In this document: one piece after another, positions 24,627 through 46,103 of the stretch
Layout of the letters: every line of letters begins with the position of its first letter
Numbering within the stretch: the first letter of the stretch is position 1
From: Glandiceps talaboti
Taxonomy: Eukaryota; Hemichordata; Enteropneusta; Spengelidae
Length of the DNA: 64,000 nucleotides
Assembly: GCF_964340395.1 (NCBI RefSeq)
Contig: NC_135563.1
Coordinates: 8,407,155 to 8,471,154 of the forward strand
Direction of reading: 5' to 3'
Notes under the pieces: generated by a model
The model's input: only the letters and a program-made list of their open reading frames with translations
What the model was told of the DNA's origin: nothing
Database searches by the model: none
Position numbers and translations under genes: made by a program

Positions 24627-24795
24627 ATCTCGTGAGCACGACATAATATCTTGTGCGCATGATATACTATCTTGTGAGCATGACATACTATCTTGTGAGC
24701 ACGAGATGCTATGTTGTGAGCACAAGATACTATCTTGTGAGCATGACATACTATAAGTTGTGCTCACGAGATAGTATGTCGTGCGCACGACATAA
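24627..24795. repeat. 21-bp minisatellite ending in a foldback
   Basis: At least five 21-bp units of the type ATCTTGTGAGCATGACATACT, then the inverted form (TTGTGCTCACGAGATAGTAT). Confidence 0.85.
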
Positions 24796-25295
24796 TGTTT
24801 GAAACACGTTAACACATCCTAAGGCGTTCTAATTTCTGATTGGACAATACCTTGCATTCAATGGCCACATATTAATCAATTTTGTTTCTCCTATATTCAA
24901 GTGAATGATGACTCAATCTTGAATACCAATGTCCAACTGTTGCCATTTGTCATTTCGCTTACATCTTAGCTTGTGACTGAAAACAGTTATAGAATAGTGA
25001 TACTGTGAACCCTATGCATTTTGAATTTCGCACAATTTCGCACTTGATCGTGAACACGAAATTAAAATTGCATGGATGTATTTTATTTTGAGACCTAAGT
25101 CAGCCTTGTGACATCATTTTCCTACGATGTTACTACTGTTACTATGAATATTGTGAAGAATTTCAAAAAAAGAGAAGAAAACAATTATTTTCATATGCCC
25201 GTTGTCTAATGATTAAACGATTACACATATTTCCAGCTACGTTTGTCAATGTTCCTGTACACCTATAAAGTTCTTTGGCTAATAGAATCGTTTGT
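24796..25295. other. 3' flank of copy C
   Basis: Homology to the flanks of A and B starts at about 25153 (GAAGAATTTCAAAAAAAGAG). AATAAA on the minus strand at 25082-25087 is a possible polyadenylation signal for copy C. Confidence 0.5.
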
Positions 25296-25962
25296 TTACA
25301 GGAATTCAGAGTTTATCCAAGCCAATTCTATACACATATGATGGCGTCCTGCATATTTTCCATAATCTACGATTCTTACAACCTTGTTTTCATGGACAGA
25401 CCAAAGACGAAAACCATAATCTTCCTGTAGAGCAAGTAGTGGCTGGTAAACTGCTGCAATTGGCGTATTGGTCGACCTTACTTTATTGAAATGTAATTCA
25501 AAATTCATTTGTTTGACATATCTTAGCACACCACTCGTGATAAGCTGTGGTAATACTGACAATTCACTTCCCTCGATATCAAATTTTAACACGTCTAGAG
25601 GTTTCTGTAGAAAGTATAAACAAAGGTAATGAGCTCAATACTGGCGGTTGCAAAATAATTCATGCAAATTTTGCCATGTTAATGGAAATGAAATGTTTTT
25701 ATGACATGTTTTTATCAAATCACTGTGAAAAAGAATACATGAAAGTAATGAAATATAAGCTAATGCAAATTGACCGCTTTTAAGAACAGAAATACATTGA
25801 TACATTATCTAGCTTGTTAGGTAACTATCCCCGCATCAAGGCTTGTTTTTTGAATACATGAATATGACATGACATCATATTGTGAACAAACTAAAACTTG
25901 ACATTGCGTGAAACTTATATGTCCTCAACAATTATAAAAAAATATTACAATGTATAAATGTA

Positions 25963-26036
<74 letters not shown>

Positions 26037-26110
26037 CGTCTGTCTGTCTTTATGCTTGTATGTCGGTCGTAGAAGCCTGAAGGACAGGCTGTTGAATCGA
26101 AATAAAGTCG

Positions 26111-26172
<62 letters not shown>

Positions 26173-29100
26173 AATTGAAAATGATAATATTTCAATACTA
26201 AATTGCAGCAAGGAAACAATTTCATCCCAGAAATTAAAGTAGGCAAAGTACATGTCATTGATTGCTATTAAATGAAAACTTTTTCAATAGGAAAAGCATT
26301 GTTTATGAATTTAACACATATGCAAAATACACTTGCCCTACAAAATGAAGTTCTTAAATGATAGAGAGCTACTAAAAAATCATGACTTGAGCAAAGGCTC
26401 TTTCTGCCACGAATCAGATATTGTAGCGATGTTTACGTTTGTGAGTATTTTTAGGATTCTGCATTTATATTTATAACTTTGTAATATGAATTTGCGGCGT
26501 GGTCAGGTCTGAAAATACAACTTTATTTTATTGACATCATGAAAAAAGAGTATGTTACCTTTACGTGTTCCATTGTGCGTTTCAAGCTTTCCAGTGTTCT
26601 ACATTTCATCTTCTCAGTGTCTTTGTCTTCATCACAAAGTCCATAATCATAGAACCATATGTGTTTGAAACGCTTGTGTGCAGTCTGATTAATACTACAG
26701 AAAGGAAACAGATATATGATTAAAACCCAAATTGAAGAAGTACCTTGGTGAACTATGTCTTATACTAAGAGTTGTTGTATTTGGAAAATGTTCACAATGC
26801 AGATTTATTCATAACCCACTGCGCATTTAGCTAATGATGAGGTACATATGTGTATGTGTACATGATTGGTAGAATAGCACGAGTGGTAACCGTTTTGTGT
26901 TTTAAACTTAACCCAAATATAAAAGACAATCGATAGGCTAAGTCCAAAGTTGATATTTGAAATGCCACTATAGGTGTATATTTTATGATCTGCTTTTGCC
27001 CCTCATTCATCACTTGATAGCAGAAATAGCTGATGGCCAGTTCGTTCTTGAGCCTGTTAAAGGGTCTGCTCTGACGTGTTTCCTTCTTGTGCTTGATTGT
27101 ACGCTACATTGCTGGAGAATGTGTGGGCCACAGTTTCACTTGTAATGTACTGCCTACTAATGATTGAAAGTGTTTAGAGTATTTTTTGAAATTTATTTTT
27201 GTGCCATAATAATACAGGGTAAATAAATGAAAATCACAATTTAGGCTATAATTTCGACAAAGCTTTTCCATTTCTTTCTAGCCTTTACATCGTTAATTTT
27301 ACACTCAGTTCTGATTCTGTCTGATATCTCTTTTTGAAAAGGAGAAAAAGACAAAATCTCTCAAACACAGATACGCTTTTGTCCTGTCAGATAAGCCAGG
27401 ATTTGTAAATCGTAAACATTGCAATCCCAATAACATGATTTACACAGGTACCTACGTTATTGATTCTCCCCAATAATCAAATCACGAAAACATAAATCAA
27501 TTCTAAGTGTTGTTTATATTATTGATGAAGACCATTACTTTTTTCCACAGATTATGAAGAGTATTTGATCATTTAGAGTATTTGATTATACATACGTTGG
27601 ATCGAAGCTGTACACATCACAACCATAATCAGCCATAGCATCATCAAAAGACCAGTCTTTAGCAATTCTAAAAAAGGTGATATTTTGTAAAACTGAAAAT
27701 TTGCACATGACGCTGTTTCAACACAAAAGTCAAATCAGACTTCTCTACAATCATTAGTAATTGTAACCCCTTCCTGTTCAGTAGGATACCAAAAACCATA
27801 CCACAACCAAAGTAATATCTAATTCATGGACGTGTCAGAATATGCTACATACTAGGCCACATAGTATGAGAAAGGATCTCCATTTTCGCAAAATTAGGTA
27901 TGACAGCAGTTTGGGTTGGGTTCTACTCGAATCTTAGATCCGTGGTTCTTTAATTACCAACAATTTTGTATTTTCATCGCCAAATTCTTGAAGAGCATTA
28001 CATATATAAATTCCAGCTGCATATCGTCATGTGTTATGGACATCTTTAGTGATTGCACAAATAATAAAGTCATATAGTTAACTATTTTATCGACCATGAT
28101 TATCTGTCACTTACCCAAAGGAATACACGAGGCAATTGTTAGGCTTTATCCCTACATCCATACAGACATTCCAGCCACCATCCTTCAAGTGTCCCATTCG
28201 ACGACTCTCTGAACAGTTGTATTGTATAGTTGTAATTTTATCAAATAACAATCCATATGTTTCAGCAACGGTAGTTGAATTTTTCTGTTTGCCTTCTAGA
28301 TTGACGAACTTTGGAGATAGTCTTTGCTGTTGATCTTGGCGATACTTCTTGTTTTCCTCAGATCCATTTTCTTCAGCAACGGTAGGTGAATTTTTCTGTT
28401 TCCCTTTTTGATTGATGATCTTTGGAGATGGTCTTTGCTGATGATTTTGTCGATAGTCATTGTTTTCCTCAGATACATCCGAGATTTCTTTTCTCTGTAC
28501 ACCTTTTGGCACATTGTAGAAATATAGAACCTGGGATTACATGAAAAGTATACTGTAATTAGGTACGAATCTCATGTTTTTGTTATGAATATCGGAACAT
28601 ATTGATTGTTCACCCTTCAACGCTTCAGGTGAAAAATAACTCGCGTTCAAACCAGCTCACAACAGACTTCAGAATGATGGAGCCACCACGAGTACGGTAC
28701 TGGTCAGTATACTTTAGTGCAGTTCAACCGGAGAAATGCCAGCGACTACAAGTCGTCAGAGCCGTTTTGCTGCTTTATCCCCCGATGACCTCGAAAATAG
28801 AATGTAAACTTGATAATTTATGTTCATGTGCATATTAGTAATTGTAAACATACATGCATTGGCAATATAATATGGTTATGATGTTTGAAAGTGAACCCCA
28901 GGAGTGAACCATCACGTCGTGTGCCTCCAGCTCTGGTAACAACAATAGAATTTTCGGTCATACTCTGTGTATATCTATTGCAACAAATTACATGATGTTT
29001 ACAAATTTAGCTTGTCTAGTACTACAAGTAGTAGTATATAGGTCAATGAAGCCTTGATCACAATATTACGATGTCTGGAATTAGTTGTTATGAATATGAA

Positions 29101-30337
29101 TTTAAAGGAACTATGTTTTTGCGGAGACAAAGTAAAGACGTCCTTGGTGTTGTTATTTCAATCAGTGATATACTAATAACGTTGTTTTAACTTGTTTTCC
29201 TACCATAAAAAAGCTACATGAGAAAAAGAATCCCACACACCAATGGGCAGAGATGGATATCTCACAAGAATTGGGGCTCGTGTGAGACAAAAATTCCCCA
29301 GCTCGTGTGAGATATTCCATCTCAGCCCATTGAGGGTGTGGGATTCTATTAATCCTGCACGCTGAACAGCTTTACTCAACCAAAGAGAATGCGTAATTTA
29401 CGTCGAAACCACACACGGCTGGTGTTGTAGTGTTGAAATGTTCTATATTAATGATAGAAATAAAAGGGCAAAAGTGCAGTGGCAAATCGAAGCCACAATA
29501 AATATTTGAAATCTATTCGGTAAACGACTGCTCCCGAGGTTTAATTTGGGTCAAATCATGAGCAAAATATTTCGTTCCCCCCTTTCAGATCATCAGAATT
29601 TTCATGCCCCCCCCTTTGAACCCTCAATTTTTTCATCCCCCGTCCCCAATTTCTCCCCAGTCCCCCCTGCCGTAAATTCTGACCGCAGCCTTATAGACCA
29701 TTTCAACACTACAACGTGTTGTCGAACTTACACTTACAGTACCGTACCTCAGAATGTTTGTTTTCGAAATTGAGCGAAGACCCAAATAACGTTGATATTG
29801 TTATTGTTTGGTGGTTCTCTTTGTTTCAATTTTGATCTTTGAGTGTTAATTATTACAGATGGATTCTAATTGGCTACTGTAACACATAAGTATGGAATCC
29901 ATTTGAACATGATATCCTATGGTAGTATCCTGTACACAGTGTCTGTTCTGTATTTTGTTAGATGACAAAAACCGAAAACGAATGTAATAAAATATAGAGC
30001 AGACACTGTGTAAGGGATGTTTGTGTGTTATCTTTATTGTGACGTCTATCTCAACATGAAACCTGGTGATCTGTCTCACTGTTCTTGATACACCATTTAA
30101 TAGCGTTTACAAGCTAAGACGAAATCTCCAGTAGTATTATTTACTTGCCATAGTCCCCGGAATACCATCATTGCAATAACGTCGAAAATTGAGGAATTTG
30201 AGACAAATTAGAAAATCTTCAGAGTGATTTCTTTGCTCGTACAATTAATAGTACTATATTTATATTTTTCTACTCACCATAATTGCTATCATACCAAGCA
30301 ACACTAAATGTATGATATAATGATTCGTTGTCTTCAT
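25296..30337 (-). CDS. METTL24-like: METTL24-like type II membrane methyltransferase, copy C (5 exons, 330 aa)
   Basis: The exons are 30278-30337, 28115-28530, 27596-27667, 26559-26694 and 25296-25604, with GT-AG borders, compatible phases and no stops. The product is 330 aa with two 37-residue stem units. The anchor is [13 protein letters not shown] then VLYFYNV. The core reads [20 protein letters not shown], and the signature [14 protein letters not shown] is intact. Differences from A include PKGVQ for PKCVQ in the stem, loss of a cysteine that A and B share. Exon 5 and its flank are closer to copy A than to B, suggesting C and A are the younger pair or have exchanged sequence. Intron 3 carries a 387-bp insertion absent from A and B. 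Splicing is inferred. Confidence 0.85.
25966..26170. repeat. TCTG and TA/GT microsatellites in intron 4 of copy C
   Basis: TCTG array 25966-26050 and a TA-then-GT run 26110-26168. The GT run is absent from A and B. Confidence 0.9.
27185..27571. mobile_element. 387-bp insertion in intron 3 of copy C with 12-bp target duplication
   Basis: TTTAGAGTATTT occurs at 27173-27184 and again at 27572-27583. Copies A and B have the single empty site (TTTAAAGTATTT). The insert has no coding frame, no obvious terminal inverted repeat and no poly(A), so its class is unclear. Confidence 0.65.
28246..28467 (-). repeat. Two tandem 37-codon stem repeats in copy C
   Basis: Units at 28357-28467 and 28246-28356. 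The second (YRQDQQQRLSPKFVN) has diverged more than its counterpart in copy A. Confidence 0.8.
29229..29345. repeat. Foldback in intron 1 of copy C
   Basis: AATCCCACACACCAATGGGC and ATCTCACA at the left return as GAGATATTCCATCTCAGCCC and GAGGGTGTGGGATT at the right. Confidence 0.85.
29540..29680. repeat. C-rich degenerate repeat
   Basis: Alternating runs of C (CCCCCC) and T-rich blocks in intron 1 of copy C. No frame. Confidence 0.5.
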
Positions 30338-30490
30338 TTTCATTGCAGAAACCATGGAATGTCACTTCATACTAACGTGATATTTGCAGGTCGTTCTAAC
30401 AGCACAATCACGCCAACCCGGCTGTGCATACATTGTGTTTACACGCCAACCCGGCTGTGCATACATTGTGTTTACATAAACACTATAATA
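30338..30490 (-). promoter_or_regulatory. Conserved block upstream of copy C with a 33-bp tandem duplication
   Basis: Shares CCATGG and CACTATAATA (30481-30490) with copies A and B. A 33-bp unit (30411-30443 and 30444-30476, CGCCAACCCGGCTGTGCATA...) is duplicated, moving the TATA-like site away from the ATG. Confidence 0.5.
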
Positions 30491-31560
30491 CCATAAATTA
30501 TGGTATATGCGACCATATTTCTTTTTGTATCTTATTACTTTTGCAAAGCACTTGAACTTAGGGTCGATTGGTCGACTTTTCAAAAAGTAAAACAGTAAAA
30601 AAAATCATCTTCAAACATGTTTTTTTCAGGTGCAGTCAACGAAGCTGTTCATGCAAAAAGCTGTTTTTCAGTGGGGGGGGGGGGGCAATTTTATTCGATC
30701 GCCGGGTAACGGGAGGGATGCAAACAAGGATGAATTGCGTCGGAGATGTCCTGAATTTGATACAGTAGGAGGGGCAACATTGAATTGTGTTTGTGGGGGG
30801 GGGGGGGGCATTATGTACGTCAAAATGAACTCTGAATTAGTATAGTGGAAAACACATTAATGCTTTTTTGGTGGAGATTTAGTTTTGTGTACCACATTTA
30901 CTCCAAATTAATAAGCCATGTAGATTACTCAACCAATTCCTGAGTTACACATTCGTTTTGCCTTTTTATTTGATATTTTCTTTGATTCGATGCCATTTAC
31001 AGAACCCATTATATGAACTTATCTGACTTGAGAGTCTAATATCAAGTTGAGGAATCCGTGACAATTAATTTGCGTCCAACCACAGACAAGGAAGCAATTT
31101 GCGAAAAGATCCTTGTACAGTCTCTCTTTAACACTTTCAGGTTTGCTGTTTCCAAGATTTCAAGTGAAACTCTATCTTCAGATTTGAAAAAAAAATGTCA
31201 ATATTTTGACAGAATTGCCTGACGCCTTTCGCATTGGGCTCAGCGTATGTTGCCAGGTATAAATAGCGCCCTCATTTTGTCTTTATTTTGTACATTTTTT
31301 TTTAAGTATACATTTCTTTGGTGGCTGGCTATGCTTTCCTGCATAGCCACCTGTTTGATAGATTGGATATCTTATGAATACTTAGTGTCTATAATTGATT
31401 TGCTAATTGTGTCGGTTTCCTTGGCAGTACGCAATTCTTTTCGGAGCAGTCCACAAATGTCCTTGTTGCCGCTGTAATATAGCGATCGATCATTCCTGCT
31501 GAGAACGTGAACGACGGTTTCTCGTCGTGTTTGCATCTCTCGTCGGGAATTCCACAGCGT
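30491..31560. other. Spacer with two long G tracts
   Basis: G13 at 30673-30685 and G14 at 30795-30808. No gene recognised. Confidence 0.5.
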
Positions 31561-31772
31561 GATTGGATAACGCTCTTCAAAACTAAATTACTAGTATTTG
31601 CCGTCGTTGAGGGGCAGATCGGATATAACAGTTGATTTCTTTGTAATGTACACCGGTGAGGGCGGAACGACACGACGTATTTCTGTGACTTCGTCATTCG
31701 TCATATATACAATATTTACAATAGCATCGATGCAGTTGACGAATACTAGTTACTTTAGGGCGTTATCCAATC
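31561..31772. mobile_element. 212-bp TIR or foldback element
   Basis: GATTGGATAACGC at 31561 and GCGTTATCCAATC ending at 31772 are perfect 13-bp inverted ends. The arms extend inward to CTAGTATTTG and CGAATACTAG. A 102-codon minus-strand ORF crosses it and is probably chance. It is GC-richer than its surroundings. Confidence 0.6.
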
Positions 31773-31796
31773 AACCTGCGCAATATCATATGAGAT

Positions 31797-31804
31797 ATGC
31801 AAAT
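31797..31804 (+). promoter_or_regulatory. ATGCAAAT octamer next to the TIR element
   Basis: A perfect octamer 25 bp from the CCAAT-bearing end of the 31561-31772 element. No gene start is recognised immediately downstream, so a regulatory role is only suggested. Confidence 0.2.
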
Positions 31805-32439
31805 GACGAAATTTGTCTTAAGAACTGACCAATGATATGCTTGGAAACACGACAGCCGTTCTCGAACGTTCAGTGAATGATTGAACTTAACCGATTTCAA
31901 TAGCCTTTGATTTGCAAGTTCCTTAGCCTGTTATCCGTGCTTAGTAGCGTAGTACTTTGGTGAATTAGTGTATTCTACGTACATTATTGTTGTTGGCTTA
32001 AATTCGCGATTATTCGTAAATCGACCATTAACTGAATACAAACAATTATTGCTACAATAGAACCGAAAACATCCTCATTAATAGTCTAATTTTGTTATTT
32101 TTATCAGCTCAAATTGTGACGTCAAGGTCTTTGTTGACGTCATTACAATGACGTAACATGTGTGGCACATAATGAAAGAGAGAAATTTAAAAGAACCACA
32201 TAAACAGTATTTCGTCAATGTCCGAGGGGTTCATTAGGGACAAAACAATTCACAGTGTTTGTGTATGACGTCTGTAGGCAGGGATTTAGTTCAATTTTTG
32301 TCCAAATGCAATTCTTATAGACATGTTATGGGCTATTTGATTAGTGACAACCGGATTTAACAAACAATTTCTTCTGAATTTGGCACGTTTGAATTCAACC
32401 CATTCTAAGAATAGTGAAAGTACATCATCAGTTGTCAGA

Positions 32440-32703
32440 GTGAGTAAAGTAGAAATATACCACTTCAAGTAAATACCAAGAATAGTTGTTGGCGTATGTA
32501 CTATTCATACATAACACGTGATATCCCAAGATGCTCTTAAATACATTAGCTTTCACTGATTTCTGTATGGACTTCAATTCATCATAACTACAGTACTGTG
32601 ACACCTGGCAGTCCCTCTCCAAGTAGATATTGAAACCACTTGTACGAACGTAAACACGACTATTAAAGTCATAATACATACTATGTTCTTGTGCAGTCAA
32701 TGA
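32440..32703 (-). CDS. Weak exon candidate, unrecognised
   Basis: An open frame of about 88 codons that includes FNIYLERDCQVSQYCSYDEL and NSTYANNYSWYLLE. Its composition is plausible for a secreted or luminal segment, but I recognise no domain and the splice borders are unclear. It abuts the possible start exon of the plus-strand gene at 32833. It could be chance. Confidence 0.2.
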
Positions 32704-32832
32704 ACTACGTACTCAGTGTCATGGTCTTTTTTCTCCGATTCTCTTATTTTTTCAGGTTCTAACGTCACCTCAAAAAATGTTTGTTACTGTTCTGTAGTGA
32801 TTTTAGGATATCAATTACTTCGTTCATTTACC

Positions 32833-42017
<9,185 letters not shown>

Positions 42018-43660
42018 GTTGATACAAATGTGTACCTATGATATACATTCGATGCAAAGACATTATAATGCCTTTGATTCAAGAGCTCGCGTCGTAATCT
42101 GAGTCCACTTTAGGAAATCCAATACACTGTCAGTCGAAGTCCTAAACTGAGACTACGGTGTATTTCATTCTAGAGATAATTTAAGGATTATTTGAAAAAG
42201 AAAAATCTATGAAAAAGATACATGGGGAACGCATTGTATAAAAATGAGTACTCTGATTAAATCTGAGGTAAACTTTGAAAAAATGTAAACCTCCCAATGA
42301 GCGCCAAATCTAGTTGGAATTGGAACAGCGTGATATCGTACAGTAACCATGGCTACATCGAGTGACGTCATAACCAATTTAGGTCAAATTTTCAATTGAT
42401 TACGACAAAAGCGTAACGATCTATATCAATATATAAAGATGTCCGACATGTAAATATTGCAACTACTGCTAAAGTTAAATGAAAATTAATATTTGATTTT
42501 CAGTGATCTTTTGATGTGGTCGCTTTTGTTTAGTTTTTTTTTGAGTGACAGCGGTACATATCTGTAAAACCACAGGGGGATGATGGAACTGTACAGCTGG
42601 TCATATTGTCTCTTAAAGCTCCTCTGACTAATTCATCTACAGCTGGGGATGGTCCTACGCAGCACTTTGCGCTCTATGATCTTCTACATTTTGCGCTGGT
42701 CACGTATATGCAATCACTTCCAAAGTATAATCGGATAACCTCAATACTCTACCTATTTCAATATGCTTATGGAGAGGGGTATATGAGAAACTTTTAATGT
42801 GTGAATGTGAGTTTAGTCACGTCAAAAGGATTGAAATATATTTAGTATAAGTAGATACATACATACATACATACATACATACATACATACATACATACGT
42901 ACATACATACATACATACATACATACATACATACATACATACATACATACATACATACATACATACATAGTATACATACATACATACATACATACATACA
43001 TACATACATAGTATACATACATACATACATACATACATACATACATACATACATACATACATACATACATACATACAGAGTTCTGATACCTGTGTCCAAA
43101 GAGGAAGAACAATTGTAAAAAAACAAAACAAAACAAAGTTAACAGCATTAGATCTAATTACCCGATTGCGTGTGTTTATCAGAACGATATCTCAGAATAT
43201 CACGAGTAAAACGTAGCTGAGGTGTCATAAACTAAATTACCTAAATTAACCTATCTAACCAATGCAAGTCAAAGCATGCCAAATCCAGCCCTTATATCCT
43301 TGATAAGTTTTATTAATTAGTGTAGTCTTGTCGCGACACTAATAATACAGGTGAAAATTAACAACAATAACAACACGGTGTCTATCACCAGATTACCTGT
43401 ATCACGGTTACGAAACACCACGTTTGAGCAGACGAGTTGGCAGTTCCGGGTCCAAAATCCCGGATTGATCAAACTTAATCAATGTCACCATATCTGTATA
43501 GTTATAGAGTATAAAAATACACAAGGGTTGCAATATGCACGGACATTGGCAGTGTTCATTGTATGCACTAAAGACACGTCTGTTCAAGCTGCTTGTGGTA
43601 ACAGTACAACGCAACGTTGATATACAACTCATCGGCCTGCACAGGTAGTAAATTTCATAT
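42018..43660. other. Non-coding stretch with ATAC array
   Basis: ATAC array 42856-43077 with two GTAT interruptions. Short ORFs either side are not convincing. Confidence 0.6.
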
Positions 43661-43664
43661 TACT

Positions 43665-44081
43665 TACCACCAAACCAGAGTGACTATAGAGTTTCAATTA
43701 GGTGGCACAGTATTTTTTTTACTACCAAACCAGAGTGAATATAGAGTTTCAGTTATATTTATAGGTGGTACGATGTTTGTTTTATGTCTCGCGCCACGCT
43801 CTTTATGAATAACATAAAACAAAATACAGACACTGATAGCAGCCAAGCATATGCAATGATACATTTTTATCTCACTTTGAACACAAATCAACATCACTGT
43901 CGGATGAAACAAGGAAGATTCATCCACAGAATTGTTTATTTGTGTTCACAGTGAGATAACATGTAACATTCCATGTACATTTCAGTGTCATTTTGTTTGT
44001 AATTCGTAGCCAAAAAAAAAACACGTAAAAAACATCGTCATCGCCTAATCGAAACTCTATAGTCTCTCCAGTTTGGTAGTA
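43665..44081. repeat. Nested inverted repeat
   Basis: A direct duplication ACCAAACCAGAGTGACTATA (43665-43705 and 43720-43768) has an inverted third copy at 44044-44081. Between them a second palindrome pairs 43861-43892 with 43930-43964. Confidence 0.8.
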
Positions 44082-45890
44082 TTAATATTGATCATATAAC
44101 AGTAAAACCAGCAGGTAGTAGGCAACAATTATTTTAATCATGAAAAATGTAATCATATCAAATCAAATCACGCCATAACTCAGTACGTTGTAATTATTTC
44201 ATAAAAGTGGAATATAAAGAACACACCCATAACATAAATATAGCCCATATTTACTAGCTTAGTGCTGTCGGCAATGAACAGTGAGGAAAGGGTGTTATTG
44301 AATAAATCCTACTCAGTAATGGAAAGGCATCCATAAATAATATTTCCAAGGATTATGAACAGCCGTTTGTGTATCTCAAGAGTGTTATGAGTAATTGATG
44401 CTTCATCATAATTTACAGCAACGCACTCAGTACGATAGTACGGGTCATAAGTTTTTTAGTTGTCCTGGTAAGCACGAGTCGTAAAAAGTAAGTACCATAT
44501 ACAGAATGTCCATGTGTGAATATTGCAGACTATTACTACCATACCACTGTATCAGACTGCGTTTATGGGGTTTCCAAAGCAGTGGAGGTTTGAACCACAT
44601 GTTTAGGACGTACATAAATCGCAGTCGGTGTCAGTGCCCTTTCTTGTTATAACTTATACTTCATGCCGTTGTTAAAACCAGCCGTAAATTATGGAATATT
44701 GTATGAGTGGGGTGACCCCCCCCCCCCAACTGTATTAGTATGTCATAGGTTATCATTGCCGTGTGAATACATATTGGATTTATTGATAGAATTGACAGAA
44801 ATATGGTATTGTATAATTGAATTAGCATATTAATAGTTAGTATACTTAACTTACTGCTTATTGTCTTCAAAATATCACGCCTTGCCGATCTGGACCAACT
44901 GATATCTCATATTGAAGGTATAGAAATTCCACCCCACCCAACCCCTCCCACATCCCATCCTCCATGTGCTTCATTTTGGCTAATTTACTTATGAGGCTCA
45001 AAGCATTTACTAACACTTAATCAATCTTGATTCATTTTCAATCGAATATGAAAATTGTCATGTTGTCTCCAGACCCCGCAATTCGTTGGGGGGGGGGGGG
45101 GAATTCGGTCTTTTTATATCTTAAGGCGTTGTTTTCCTTAAAAACTGCTAGTGTTCACCTAAGCATTATTTATCGCCATCTCCTGTCTTTAAAAAAATGG
45201 CGCACCCCTCACAAAAAAAATGTTTTAATTTTGCAAAGTACGGTGAATACTGTATCTAAATTATGCTGCAATTTTATGTTTAATAATTTGTTCGACTCTA
45301 ACAGCTGAAAAAAATAAGTTGTTTGAATAATTACGCGAGGACATGATTTTTTTTTACAAACAGCCTCGTGCATGTACTGTATGCATACACCCAGCACATA
45401 CGGTTTAGGATTTCTGTTCGAAACAGATCTAGACATGCGCAGAACTTAGAATACTTTGACCTCATCGTGCGGCGTTACTGTTATTGCTTGTACACAGAGT
45501 AACTAGGGGTATTATTCGACATTATGTTAATTATCACCTGAAGGGAAGGGTTGAACTGTCATCGTCTGATTATAACCTCTGAATCACATAAAAACATTGC
45601 TATTATATCCACAACAATGGGTAATGCATTGAAAAACAATTTTAACTACATTCTACAAGGCCGAGAGTCACACCATTAATTAAGCAGTCACTTAGTACAA
45701 GGTATACAGTATGATGCGTTATCGCCATAGCAATACGATCTTCCGTTCTGAGAAACTGACATATATATTTAAACTCAAACGAGTTCTAGTAAATGGTGCC
45801 TATGATTTAGATATATAGCAATGTTAACCTGGATTTATGGGGAAGACTACGAATAGTAAACCAACTTGAGTTTTAATTATTTTTAGATTA
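44082..45890. other. Non-coding stretch with C12 and G14 tracts
   Basis: C12 at 44716-44727 and G14 at 45088-45101. No gene recognised. Confidence 0.5.
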
Positions 45891-45892
45891 AG

Positions 45893-46030
45893 TACATACA
45901 TACATACATACATACATACATACATACATACATACATACATACATACATACATACATACATACATACATACATTGTACATACACACACATACATACATAC
46001 ATACATACATACATACATACATACATACAT

Positions 46031-46102
<72 letters not shown>
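45893..46102. repeat. (ATAC)n and (AGAC)n arrays
   Basis: ATAC 45893-46031 and AGAC 46032-46102. Confidence 0.97.

Positions 46103-46103
<1 letters not shown>

Noticed and set aside
31389-31697. 102-codon minus-strand ORF
   Set aside because: It overlaps a TIR element and shows no family resemblance or splice context.
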